A stretch of DNA of 64,000 bases, from contig CAZZMB010000001.1 of NCBI GenBank assembly GCA_964655225.1, positions 1 through 64,000 on the forward strand, given 5' to 3'. The position numbers were made by a program, and so were the translations under genes. The notes below the pieces were generated by a model, which saw only the letters and a program-made list of their open reading frames with translations, was not told the origin of the DNA and searched no databases. This DNA comes from JAFMKE01 sp964655225. GTDB lineage: Bacteria > Bacteroidota > Bacteroidia > Chitinophagales > UBA8649. Below, one piece after another: positions 50,777-59,410 of this stretch. Each line of letters opens with the position of its first letter. Positions within the stretch are counted from its first letter, which is position 1.

Positions 50777-51823
50777 TCAACTTTCTGCATCGTAGTATAT
50801 TTTGTAGAACTTGCCTTTTTCGTCACTTTGCTTCTCTATAAGGTCGTGATTGCCATGTACATATATGTGAAAGTTCTTGTCTAATTTTATCACACTTCTT
50901 AAATAACGAGCATTTTTTTTGTAGGCATTTGGTGAAACAAAAAATTGGGTATCCAAAGCTTGCTTATTCTCTTCTACATACTCTTCCTTGTAAGCTTTAA
51001 ACTCATCGATAATCTCTTTATTGCTAAAGAATATACGGTCTTCATAATCCTCATCCTCAAATCGTTCAACACGCTTAAAATATTCCTTACTTCGGTTTAA
51101 AATACCTGCCTGCTCAAACTTTTCCAACTCAAATTCTGGACCCAATCTTTCTTTGATAAATGAAGATGTTAAATTAATGATGTTCTTCGTATTGTGATAG
51201 TCGTCGTTTTTTGCTTTTAAATTCAAAAAATCGTCTTTCCAATATTGAGCTTCGTTATTCTTGTTCCCTTTATCTACAATACAAACCTTATATCCGTCAC
51301 TTTCGTCATCATTAAGTATCAAACACCCTTTGTCTAGTTTCTCAACATTAACGCCTTGTTCGTAGCCTAGTTTAATCTGCTTAGCTTCATGTTTAAACTG
51401 AAGAAATGCATCTTTAGATTCTGATTTGAATATTCCTATAGCATCCTGCATTTGCTCGTCTATTACTAGGTCTTTGATATAAGCGATCATTAAATCTCCT
51501 GGCTTAATATTCGGGTGACTACTTTGCTCATATAGGTGCTTCGCAATGAAAACAGATTGATTATGCAATAGCTCAGGATCTCTGAATATTGCTCTTGCAA
51601 AGTTGAACATTGGATTCAAGGTGACATCTTCATTACTAAAGGTAAATCCATAAAATTCAGGCTCCTTAAAACTCTTAAAGAAATATTTAAAAAGTAGTTC
51701 TTTCAGTACATCATCATCTAAGGTGATTCCAGCTGTTGAAATATTGATTCCTTCATTTTCATTTTTTACACCAATGCCATGTACGGAAACATTTGCTAAT
51801 TGAGCTACTTGGAGGTTTATCAT
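50777..51823 (-). CDS. 37-kDa nucleoid-associated protein family (NdpA/YejK-like)
   Basis: 348 residues, strongly charged. The N-terminus IGVKNENEGINIST and LKELLFKYFFKSFKEPEFYG, then FARAIFRDPELLHNQSVFIA, IKPGDLMIAYIKDL and FLQFKHEAKQIKLGYEQGV match the NdpA family. In E. coli YejK binds DNA and interacts with topoisomerase IV; the role in Bacteroidota is not known. Single gene; a TAATTTTA box (51842-51849) lies 18 nt upstream. Confidence 0.85.
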   Translation of the reverse strand: MINLQVAQLANVSVHGIGVKNENEGINISTAGITLDDDVLKELLFKYFFKSFKEPEFYGFTFSNEDVTLNPMFNFARAIFRDPELLHNQSVFIAKHLYEQSSHPNIKPGDLMIAYIKDLVIDEQMQDAIGIFKSESKDAFLQFKHEAKQIKLGYEQGVNVEKLDKGCLILNDDESDGYKVCIVDKGNKNNEAQYWKDDFLNLKAKNDDYHNTKNIINLTSSFIKERLGPEFELEKFEQAGILNRSKEYFKRVERFEDEDYEDRIFFSNKEIIDEFKAYKEEYVEENKQALDTQFFVSPNAYKKNARYLRSVIKLDKNFHIYVHGNHDLIEKQSDEKGKFYKIYYDAES

Positions 51824-51841
51824 AGGTTTATTTTAGGAGCG

Positions 51842-51849
51842 TAAAATTA
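51842..51849 (-). promoter_or_regulatory. -7 box-like (TAATTTTA) for the NdpA-like gene
   Basis: One mismatch from TAnnTTTG on the minus strand, 18 nt before the ATG at 51823. Confidence 0.45.
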
Positions 51850-51878
51850 GAACTAATTCTAGCAAGAATGGCAGGATT

Positions 51879-52571
51879 TCAAATCCCTCTTTCCACAATT
51901 TCTAAGCCTCTTTGGAAATCGATCGAGTAGGGGGCACTAATCTGAATCACTTTATTGCTGAGTGGGTGCGGGAATTCCAGTTGCTTGGCATGAAGCATCA
52001 TAGTGTCTAGCTTAAATACATCTTTCCAATACTTGTTTTGTTTATTACATCCATGGGGGCGATCGCCAATTATAGGGTGCATGAGGTGGGCCATATGCTT
52101 CCTCAGTTGGTGATAACGTCCGGTTTGGGGGTAAAGCTCTACTAAGGAATACCTCGAAGTAGGAAACATACCTAAATCGATGCATATTTCGAATTGATTT
52201 AAGACTTTATACCGAGTTATTGCATCTTGTTTTTTTCCCTTTAAGTTGGTTAAAGTATAATTAATTTCTCCTTCAGGCTCCAGATAACCGCGGACAATAG
52301 CATGATACGTCTTTTTAACTTGATCATTGGCAAACAACATTTGACTTGGTCCATCCAATTCTTTTTGTAAAGAAAAGAGCAATATGCCACTGGTCTTTTT
52401 ATCTAAGCGATGCGCTGGATATACTTTTTGTCCAATTTGATCGCGTAATAATTGCAGGGCAAATTGTTCATCATTACGATGTATTTTAGACGAATGTACA
52501 GCAAGGCCATGTGGTTTGTTAACCGCTATGATTGCTTCATCTCTGTATAGTATGTTAAAACTTTCAGGCAT
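51879..52571 (-). CDS. RluA-family pseudouridine synthase (TruC-like)
   Basis: 230 residues. Converts uridine to pseudouridine in RNA; TruC acts at position 65 of tRNA. The catalytic loop with aspartate is in YPAHRLDKKTSGILLFSL; YSLVELYPQTGRYHQLRKHM and AHLMHPIIGDRPHGCNKQ are conserved and the last is TruC-like. The single domain without S4 fits TruC rather than RluC or RluD. Its start overlaps the aminotransferase stop by one base. Confidence 0.88.
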   Translation of the reverse strand: MPESFNILYRDEAIIAVNKPHGLAVHSSKIHRNDEQFALQLLRDQIGQKVYPAHRLDKKTSGILLFSLQKELDGPSQMLFANDQVKKTYHAIVRGYLEPEGEINYTLTNLKGKKQDAITRYKVLNQFEICIDLGMFPTSRYSLVELYPQTGRYHQLRKHMAHLMHPIIGDRPHGCNKQNKYWKDVFKLDTMMLHAKQLEFPHPLSNKVIQISAPYSIDFQRGLEIVERGI

Positions 52572-53740
52572 TATTTCAGGTATTTTCCCTCACTCTTTAA
52601 AGCGGTGAGGCTTTCATATAAGTACGCCAATTCTTTCTCTTGATTATAGGCTTGAAAAGAGATGCGGATGAAAAAATCCTTCGCTCTATTAGTGATAGGA
52701 ATTTCAATTTTATATTGATTGTACAATACTTCTTTCAACTCGAATGGAAGTGGTGTGGAGATCGGTACACTACAGATTTGTCCTAGAAAATCATTGTTTA
52801 CTGGACAGATAGGCTTAGTTTCTAGTAAATTACAAAACAATGGATACCAGCGATGTAAGATCTCTTTTGCTTCCTGAGTCTTTTGCTTCCATTGCTGCTT
52901 TTCCCAAAAATCAGCAAGTGAAGGAAGACATAAGAATGCGGATGAATCTCGTGTGCCTGTATATTCATGATAGTCCAAAAATTGACTATGACTGGGAAAT
53001 TCACTCGCATAGCCCCAGGACACGATTAACGGATCAAGAAGGTCTTGGTTCTGCTTTTTAACATGAAGAAATGAACATCCCTTTGGGGCCAAATACCATT
53101 TATGCAATGCGCCAGTATAATAGTCTGCATTTAACAGATCTAAATTCAATGGAATATGACCGGGAACATGTGCTCCATCAATGAGGGTTGTTATGCCCAG
53201 AATATTTGCCTTTTCACAAATCTCCTTAACTGGAAGTATTAGCGCGGTAGCACTAGTTATATGGCTGATGAAAATCACTTTTGTTCTTGGGGTTAATCCC
53301 GACCAAAAGCGTTCTAAGAAATCCTCTTTTGAGCTTATGGGAAGAGGAATGTGTTGCCGAATATATTTAGCTCCGGTTTGCTTACATCTAAAATCCCATG
53401 TTTTATCCATAGCGCCGTATTCCAGATCCGTACTTAATATCTCATCTCCAGCTTCCAGTTTTAAACTTTTTATTACTGTGTTAAAGGCGGTGGAAGGATT
53501 TGGGGTTAAAAAGAAATCATCCACTGAACAATGAAATTTTTCAGCAAATACTTCTTTGGATCTTCTGTAAGCTTCAATTCCTGTCTTAGTGATAAACTGA
53601 ATAGGCTCTTGTTCTAATTTCACTTGCCATTGCTGATAATCTTGAAAGACAGGAAGAGGGCAAGCACCAAATGAACCATGGTTTAAGAAAGTGATTCTAG
53701 GATTTAACTGAAAAAGTTCTTTAAGTTCCGATGTTGACAT
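52571..53740 (-). CDS. Class V aminotransferase (isopenicillin N epimerase-like)
   Basis: 389 residues, PLP-dependent fold-type I. FLNHGSFGACPLPVFQDYQQ is the N-terminal signature of the isopenicillin-N epimerase/CefD-like group. TTLIDGAHVPGHIPLNL holds the PLP-binding Asp-x-Ala-His, and the Schiff-base lysine is in YYTGALHKWYLAPKGCSFL. The substrate is unknown; beta-lactam epimerisation is not implied. Forms a two-gene operon with the pseudouridine synthase (1-bp overlap). Confidence 0.9.
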   Translation of the reverse strand: MSTSELKELFQLNPRITFLNHGSFGACPLPVFQDYQQWQVKLEQEPIQFITKTGIEAYRRSKEVFAEKFHCSVDDFFLTPNPSTAFNTVIKSLKLEAGDEILSTDLEYGAMDKTWDFRCKQTGAKYIRQHIPLPISSKEDFLERFWSGLTPRTKVIFISHITSATALILPVKEICEKANILGITTLIDGAHVPGHIPLNLDLLNADYYTGALHKWYLAPKGCSFLHVKKQNQDLLDPLIVSWGYASEFPSHSQFLDYHEYTGTRDSSAFLCLPSLADFWEKQQWKQKTQEAKEILHRWYPLFCNLLETKPICPVNNDFLGQICSVPISTPLPFELKEVLYNQYKIEIPITNRAKDFFIRISFQAYNQEKELAYLYESLTALKSEGKYLK

Positions 53741-53792
53741 TATGAATTACTTAGTTTAAGCATTAAATTTATATAAATTAACTTAGAGTATA

Positions 53793-53876
53793 ATGATAGA
53801 ACAGTTATTCAACTTCATTTCAAAGCAACAAGAAATTTTGGTGCTTGGAGTTTTATTATTGTTTTCAAGTATTTAA
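53793..53876 (+). CDS. Possible 27-aa membrane micropeptide
   Basis: ATG frame reading EQLFNFISKQQEILVLGVLL and ending in FSSI then TAA. The last 15 residues are very hydrophobic, like a small membrane peptide. It lies in the 220-bp divergent spacer before the aldehyde dehydrogenase. No Shine-Dalgarno is clear and chance is a fair alternative. Confidence 0.22.
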   Translation: MIEQLFNFISKQQEILVLGVLLLFSSI

Positions 53877-53960
53877 AGTTATTTTCAATATGTAATAATA
53901 GCCATAATAGTCTGAAAAATAAAAAATTAGATAAATTTATAGTAATTTCACTTTAAGCAT

Positions 53961-55313
53961 ATGTTTACCAGTTTGAATCCATATAACAATGAAGTTTTAG
54001 CTTCCTATGAAGTGATTAGTTCAAGACAAATGCATCATAAAGTAGATGTATCTGACAAGGCTTTTCGATCATGGAAAATGGTCAGTCTTGCTGAGCGATT
54101 AAGTTTATTGAAAAGGCTTGCGGACATTTTACGCAAGCATCAAGAATCCTATGCGCTTATGATTACACAAGAAATGGGTAAACCTATTTATGAGTCAAGG
54201 GCAGAAATTGCTAAATGTGTCTGGGTATGTGATTATTATGCGGCTAATTCGGTAGAATTCTTGGCAGACAAGCGTATTGCAACGGATGCCTCGAAAAGTT
54301 ATGTTCGAATTGAACCTATAGGCATTATTTTGGCTATTATGCCATGGAATTTTCCGTTTTGGCAAGTATTTCGATTTGCAGTACCCACGCTAAGTGTAGG
54401 GAATACAGTCATGCTTAAACATGCACCTAATGTAATGGGATGTGCTTTTTTGATTGAAGATATTTTCCGAAAGGCGGGTTATTCTGAAAGTGTTTTTCAG
54501 ACTTTGGCTGTGTCCCATGAGCAAACAGAAGAATTGTTATCTAGAGAGGAGGTAAGAGCGGTTAGTTTAACGGGGAGTGAGCAGGCAGGAACTGCTATTG
54601 CTCAAATTGCCGGGAAAAATCTAAAGAAATGCGTACTCGAATTGGGTGGGAATAATGCATTTATAGTTCTACATGATGCCGATTTGGAATTAACCATTCG
54701 AACAGCGGTAAAAGCACGTATGTTGAATTCAGGGCAAAGTTGTATTGCTGCCAAGCGCTTCATCGTGGTTGAAGCGATTTACGATGAATTTGTCCTTGGA
54801 TTTAAAAATGCGCTTAAACAGCTTAAATATGGTGATCCTATGGATGAATCGACTGATTATGGTCCTCTAGCTAGGCGTGACTTAGCGGAAGAATTACAAG
54901 ATCAGTTGAAAAAATCTATTGCAAAAGGAGCCAAATTGGAGCTTGGCGGATTGCAGGTAGAGGCCATGCATGAATTGACTTTAATTACAGGAGTGAAGCC
55001 GGGGATGCCTGCTTTTGATGAAGAAACATTTGGTCCCTTGGTTGCTGTAATTCAAGCTAAAGATGAGCATGAGGCTATTCAATTAGCAAGTCGCACTAAG
55101 TTTGGATTAGGCTTAAGTATTTTTTCAAATGATACCAAGCGGGCAGAGGCTTTAGTCCCTTTGTTTGAAGATGGAGCAGTATTTATAAATGATTTAGTTA
55201 AATCTGATCCTCGTTTACCTTTTGGAGGGACTAAACTTTCTGGCTACGGTCGAGAGCTATCAAAAGAAGGAATATTAGAATTTGTGAACAAGAAGACGGT
55301 TTATATTAAATAA
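53961..55313 (+). CDS. NAD(P)-dependent aldehyde dehydrogenase (succinate-semialdehyde dehydrogenase-like)
   Basis: 450 residues, aldehyde dehydrogenase superfamily. IMPWNFPFWQVFRFAVPTLS is the cofactor region, SLTGSEQAGTAIAQIAGKN the Rossmann loop, VLELGGNNAFIVL carries the general-base Glu and NSGQSCIAAKRFIV the catalytic Cys. EETFGPLVAVIQ and GGTKLSGYGRELSKEGILEF are typical of the SSADH (GabD1/Sad-like) branch. No GABA transaminase or other pathway gene is adjacent, so substrate is only a family guess. Confidence 0.9.
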   Translation: MFTSLNPYNNEVLASYEVISSRQMHHKVDVSDKAFRSWKMVSLAERLSLLKRLADILRKHQESYALMITQEMGKPIYESRAEIAKCVWVCDYYAANSVEFLADKRIATDASKSYVRIEPIGIILAIMPWNFPFWQVFRFAVPTLSVGNTVMLKHAPNVMGCAFLIEDIFRKAGYSESVFQTLAVSHEQTEELLSREEVRAVSLTGSEQAGTAIAQIAGKNLKKCVLELGGNNAFIVLHDADLELTIRTAVKARMLNSGQSCIAAKRFIVVEAIYDEFVLGFKNALKQLKYGDPMDESTDYGPLARRDLAEELQDQLKKSIAKGAKLELGGLQVEAMHELTLITGVKPGMPAFDEETFGPLVAVIQAKDEHEAIQLASRTKFGLGLSIFSNDTKRAEALVPLFEDGAVFINDLVKSDPRLPFGGTKLSGYGRELSKEGILEFVNKKTVYIK

Positions 55314-55365
55314 ATGTCTGAGCTTATAAAACTCATGTTAGTGAATTACCGAGAGATACTATTTT

Positions 55366-55404
55366 AAACAAAAAAAGCGCTTGGTTTCTTCAACCAAGCG
55401 CTTT
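55366..55404 (-). terminator. Strong terminator between the aldehyde dehydrogenase and FKBP genes
   Basis: AAAGCGCTTGGTT, loop TCTTC, AACCAAGCGCTTT: a 13-bp perfect stem. The A-run before it gives a T-tract on the minus strand, so it mainly serves the FKBP gene, though it may act in both directions. Confidence 0.9.
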
Positions 55405-55426
55405 GAAGAATTAATATCTAAATGAA

Positions 55427-55858
55427 TTAACTGTTTATAGAAACTACTTCTATATCAAAAGTTAAATCCTTTCCAGCTAGTGGATGGTTGCCATCAACGA
55501 GAATAGTTTCTTCTCTGACTTCTGCAATAGTAAAGTGCATTTCTTGACCTTCTGGTGTTTGAGATACTAAAGGCATTCCAACTTCTGGCTTAATTTCAGC
55601 AGGTAATTGACTTTTTTGAACTTCATGCATCATTTCGTCTTGACGAGGTCCATATGCTTCATTACTAGGAATATTTATTGTTTTTTTCTCACTCACTTTC
55701 ATATCAATCAATCCAGCTTCGAAACCTGGGATCAATTGTCCTTGCCCTAAAGTTAATTTCAAAGGCTCACGCTCTATCGAACTGTCAAATATTTGCCCGT
55801 CAGCTAGAGTTCCTGTGTAATGCACTTCAACGGTGTCATTGTTTTTGATTTTTGTCAT
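55427..55858 (-). CDS. FKBP-type peptidyl-prolyl isomerase (SlyD-like)
   Basis: 143 residues from the ATG at 55858 (TKIKNNDTVEVHYTGTLADG). Catalyses prolyl cis/trans isomerisation and acts as a chaperone. The FKBP domain with an inserted IF (insert-in-flap) domain is visible: GQIFDSSIEREPLKLTLGQG, LIPGFEAGLIDMKVSEKKTI, NEAYGPRQDEMMHEVQKSQL, and the end HPLAGKDLTFDIEVVSI. It lacks the His-rich metal-binding tail of E. coli SlyD. A longer frame opens at 55879 (RIKNYNM), less conserved. Confidence 0.93.
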   Translation of the reverse strand: MTKIKNNDTVEVHYTGTLADGQIFDSSIEREPLKLTLGQGQLIPGFEAGLIDMKVSEKKTINIPSNEAYGPRQDEMMHEVQKSQLPAEIKPEVGMPLVSQTPEGQEMHFTIAEVREETILVDGNHPLAGKDLTFDIEVVSINS

Positions 55859-55959
55859 GTTGTAATTTTTGATGCGCAAATGCGCTGTATTTGTTAATAA
55901 GCTGCAAAGGACGGGGTTTTTAAAACAAGAAACAAGTATTTAAAGCTTTTTGATAATAG

Positions 55960-57765
55960 TTATGCTTGGCTAAACTCCCGAAGCAATTCGATGAATCTTT
56001 TCCCGTATACATCATGCTTACGTTGCCCTACACCATTGATCTCTAAGAATTCTGCTTTGTTTGTAGGTTGAACTTCAGCGATCTCTTTTAAGGTTGCATC
56101 ATTGAAGACTAAATAGGCTGGTATACTTTCTTCCACAGCAATTTCCAATCGCAATAGTCTTAATTTCTCAAATAAGCTTTCATCCTGTTGTGGTTCTGTA
56201 AATTGTGTTTGCTGATTAGCTTTGGTACCTGTTTTTCGTTTGAGAACAGCTAAAGCTTTCGTCAATTTAACCGATCTTCCTTTAAACAATATCTGGTGTG
56301 AAAGAGTGGTCATTTTCAGGCTATTATGTTCGTGAAAAGCAATTTCACAATATCCTTGATTCATCATTTGAATGATATATTGTTGCCAATCCATATCAGT
56401 TAATTCTCTACCAATCCCATAGCTTTTCAAGTGATGATAACCTTTTTGAATAACACTACTACTACCTGAGCCCCTCAATACAGCGATAACCATACCCATA
56501 GGTTCTTTTTCTTCCAAACGATAAATTACGGAAAGAATTTTTTGGGCATATGCTGTCCCATCTATAAATTGTGGAGGATTTTTACAGATATCACAATTCC
56601 CGCAATCTTTTTCTAAAATTTCACCAAAATAACTGAGTAGCGTTTTTCTCCTGCAAGTTTTTGCTTCTGCAAATTGCTTCATTCTGTCCAATTTCGCCGT
56701 TTGAACCTTCGCATTGCTTGCACCTTGAATAAATCTTTTGAGTTGGATGATATCTGCATAACTATAAAAAAGTAGGGCAGTTGCCGCTAAACTATCTCTA
56801 CCAGCTCTACCAATTTCTTGGTAATAACCTTCTATATTTTTTGGTAAATTGTAGTGAATGACCCAACGCACATTGGATTTATCGATACCCATTCCAAATG
56901 CAATAGTAGCGCATACAATTTGGGTTCGATCATAAATAAAATCTTCTTGCACTTGATTGCGCTTATCATGACTTAGACCAGCATGATAATAGCTTGCATT
57001 GATCTTAGCAGCTTTCAATTTACTTGCCAAATCCTCACAAGACTTTCTGCTTAAGCAATACACAATACCTGATTCTTGAGACTTTTGCTTAACAAAGTCT
57101 ATAATTTGCTGAATGCGCTTATTAGAGGGCCTTACGTTTAAACTGATATTTTTTCGATCGAAAGAACTTAGAAAAAGCTTTGCATTTGGAATACATAATT
57201 GCTTTGCAATATCTTGCCTTGTTGCTTTGTCTGCAGTTGCAGTAAGGGCAACAATAGGGGTGTTAGGTAATTTATCTTTTAAATAGCCTAATTGTTGATA
57301 TGAAGGTCTAAAATCATGTCCCCAAGAAGAAATACAATGTGCTTCATCGATGGCAACGCATGAGACGTATTCTTCGTCTAAAATATTTTTTAACAAACTG
57401 AGGCTTTCAGGTGCAACATAAAGAAGTTTTAAACTTCCATCTATTACTTGATTGATGATGGCTTCTTGTTCTTCAGCTTGCTGAGAACTGTTATAAAAGT
57501 TAGCTTCAATTCCATTCGCTTTTAAGCCATCAACTTGATCTTTCATTAAAGCAATCAATGGAGAAATAACGATGGTTAACTTAGGGAATAGTAAGGCGGG
57601 TAATTGAAAACAGATAGATTTGCCACCTCCCGTAGGCATAATGACTAAGGTATCTTCTTTCCGCAAGATGGTTTCAATAATTTCTTGTTGCTGATCCCTG
57701 AATTCTTCGTACCCAAAGTAATGTTTGAGTGCTGCGTGCATTTCTGTAGCGCTATTTTTTGACAT
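55960..57765 (-). CDS. recQ: ATP-dependent DNA helicase RecQ
   Basis: 601 residues. 3'-5' helicase of recombination and repair. Walker A in VIMPTGGGKSICFQLPALLF; DEAH box in VAIDEAHCISSWGHDFRP; VALTATADKATRQDIAKQL; motif VI region IGRAGRDSLAATALLFYSY. The zinc-binding RQC cysteines are in CGNCDICKNP and CRRKTLLSYFG, then a winged helix, and a HRDC domain at the C-terminus (LRLLRLEIAVEESIPAYLVF with EINGVGQRKHDVYG). Typical domain order and length. Confidence 0.96.
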   Translation of the reverse strand: MSKNSATEMHAALKHYFGYEEFRDQQQEIIETILRKEDTLVIMPTGGGKSICFQLPALLFPKLTIVISPLIALMKDQVDGLKANGIEANFYNSSQQAEEQEAIINQVIDGSLKLLYVAPESLSLLKNILDEEYVSCVAIDEAHCISSWGHDFRPSYQQLGYLKDKLPNTPIVALTATADKATRQDIAKQLCIPNAKLFLSSFDRKNISLNVRPSNKRIQQIIDFVKQKSQESGIVYCLSRKSCEDLASKLKAAKINASYYHAGLSHDKRNQVQEDFIYDRTQIVCATIAFGMGIDKSNVRWVIHYNLPKNIEGYYQEIGRAGRDSLAATALLFYSYADIIQLKRFIQGASNAKVQTAKLDRMKQFAEAKTCRRKTLLSYFGEILEKDCGNCDICKNPPQFIDGTAYAQKILSVIYRLEEKEPMGMVIAVLRGSGSSSVIQKGYHHLKSYGIGRELTDMDWQQYIIQMMNQGYCEIAFHEHNSLKMTTLSHQILFKGRSVKLTKALAVLKRKTGTKANQQTQFTEPQQDESLFEKLRLLRLEIAVEESIPAYLVFNDATLKEIAEVQPTNKAEFLEINGVGQRKHDVYGKRFIELLREFSQA

Positions 57766-58193
57766 TTATTTTCATTGAAATGCTAATTTAGAACTTTAGG
57801 ATTCATTTATTCGTTTGATTTACGGATAAATTAAATTGTGCGTGGTATGTAAAAGTAGTTTAGTCTAATTTCATGAAGTCTAATTGTATTTTATCGAAGC
57901 CTCTATAAATAGCTAATATAATTTCGGTCGCCATATAGTTTCGTAAACTATTGATCTGATTGCATATAGGCTAAATAGTTGTTCGATACATTAATCCTAT
58001 AATTTATATTATGTTAAATAGAGTTTGGGAAGATCCTTCCTCCTTCTCTTTTTAAAAATGGCTATTCGCAGTTGGCCTTAGTTCCATTCAATGAATCAAG
58101 CCATATGAAAGGCTATAACAAAAAGAGACCTAGTAAATTTTACTAGGTCTCTTTCACGGATGCCAACCATCCCTAAGTTAATTAGTTTGCCTT
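57766..58193. other. 428-bp intergenic region
   Basis: Between recQ and the TPR gene. The last part holds the terminator at 58116-58154. The rest (57766-58115) is AT-rich with many stops in all frames; I see no gene, RNA or repeat in it. Confidence 0.6.
58116..58154 (-). terminator. Terminator of the gyrA-TPR transcription unit
   Basis: AAAGAGACCTAGTA, loop AATTT, TACTAGGTCTCTTT: a 14-bp perfect stem preceded on the plus strand by an A-run, so the T-tract is on the minus strand, downstream of the TPR gene. Confidence 0.88.
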
Positions 58194-59339
58194 TTATTTC
58201 AAGGCTGAATTAATTTTAAACAGCGCCTTTTTACTTGCTACATCATCAGGGATTAATTCTAATACTTTCTCAAAATAAGGTTTTGCCGTTAAGTACATTT
58301 CTCTGCGTTTTGCATTTAGCTCATTATACCTGGTGGTTTCATTATAACCTAAGTCATTCATTTCTTTAATGAATTTATTCGCTCCTAAAAAAAACATCGC
58401 TCCGGCGTTATATATGGCTTTATCGTTGCTAGGATTAATTTTAATAGCTTTTTCATATTCAACTATAGCCTTATTCATATTACCACTCTTATCGTAAGCA
58501 TTTCCCTTTATGAAGTATAGCATATCGTTTTCAGGTTGCAATTCAATAGCTCTATCAATTTTATCAATTGCTCCTGCTATATTATCGTCTTCTATGAAGT
58601 AATTCAATTGTTCGATAACTACTTCCGCATTCTCTGGAAATATATCAGCAGCCATGTCTAATGTCGCCATCGCTTTTTCTTTATCGCCAGTTTTTTTGTA
58701 CAAACGCGATAAGAAAACGTAATTGTTTGCATCCTCCGTCATTGTTAACAAATCTTCATAAGCAGCAATTGCCTCATTCACTAGGCCTCCAGCTTCAGCG
58801 GATGCTGCAGCATTGGAAACACACCTTTCTGTTTCTACAACCAGCTCTGCGTCATTGTTTATTAGGGTTTCATTAATAGCTTTCATTGCATTGAAATCTT
58901 TGTATGCTTTTACATAATCACCATTTTGGTATGCATCAGCTCCACTATTAAAAACGTCTGATGAAATAGCTCGAATATACAACACAGCATTTTCCCTATT
59001 TCTAAACTTTTTGTCCCCTATTGAAACGGATTTTGCAAAACTTTCAATGGCAGTCGTTAAATATGTAGGGTCAGTCTGACTTAACAGCTCATCCTTTGAA
59101 AGCGCTTGATAAATCATCCCTCTGTAGTACCAGGTTTTCCCTTGAATTCCGGTAGTTTCATGAGCAACCGCTTTGTCAATAGCTTCTTTTGCTTCGACCA
59201 AGTCCTCTCCGTTCTTGCCTAATTTATATTCTTCAAGATAATTATAAGCGGCCATTACTTTACTTCCTTGAGCAAAAGAAAATTGGACTGTGCAAACTAA
59301 ACCAATTGCAATTAAAACTATTTTTTTCATCGTATTCAT
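58194..59339 (-). CDS. Secreted/periplasmic TPR repeat protein
   Basis: 381 residues. A Sec signal (KIVLIAIGLVCTVQFSFAQG) is followed by TPR repeats: AYNYLEEYKLGKNGEDLVEA, TWYYRGMIYQAL, GGLVNEAIAAYEDLLTMTED, NYVFLSRLYKKTGDKEKAMA, MLYFIKGNAYDKSGNMNKAI and AIYNAGAMFFLGANKFIKEM. It probably mediates protein-protein contacts in the periplasm. It follows gyrA on the same strand after 71 bp and seems to share its transcript, an arrangement I recall from other Flavobacteriia. Confidence 0.87.
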   Translation of the reverse strand: MNTMKKIVLIAIGLVCTVQFSFAQGSKVMAAYNYLEEYKLGKNGEDLVEAKEAIDKAVAHETTGIQGKTWYYRGMIYQALSKDELLSQTDPTYLTTAIESFAKSVSIGDKKFRNRENAVLYIRAISSDVFNSGADAYQNGDYVKAYKDFNAMKAINETLINNDAELVVETERCVSNAAASAEAGGLVNEAIAAYEDLLTMTEDANNYVFLSRLYKKTGDKEKAMATLDMAADIFPENAEVVIEQLNYFIEDDNIAGAIDKIDRAIELQPENDMLYFIKGNAYDKSGNMNKAIVEYEKAIKINPSNDKAIYNAGAMFFLGANKFIKEMNDLGYNETTRYNELNAKRREMYLTAKPYFEKVLELIPDDVASKKALFKINSALK

Positions 59340-59410
59340 TTTTTGTTCAATTAAATATCTTACAATTTTTTTGCCAAAAATATATTTTTACAAATCCTTA
59401 ACAATTGATT

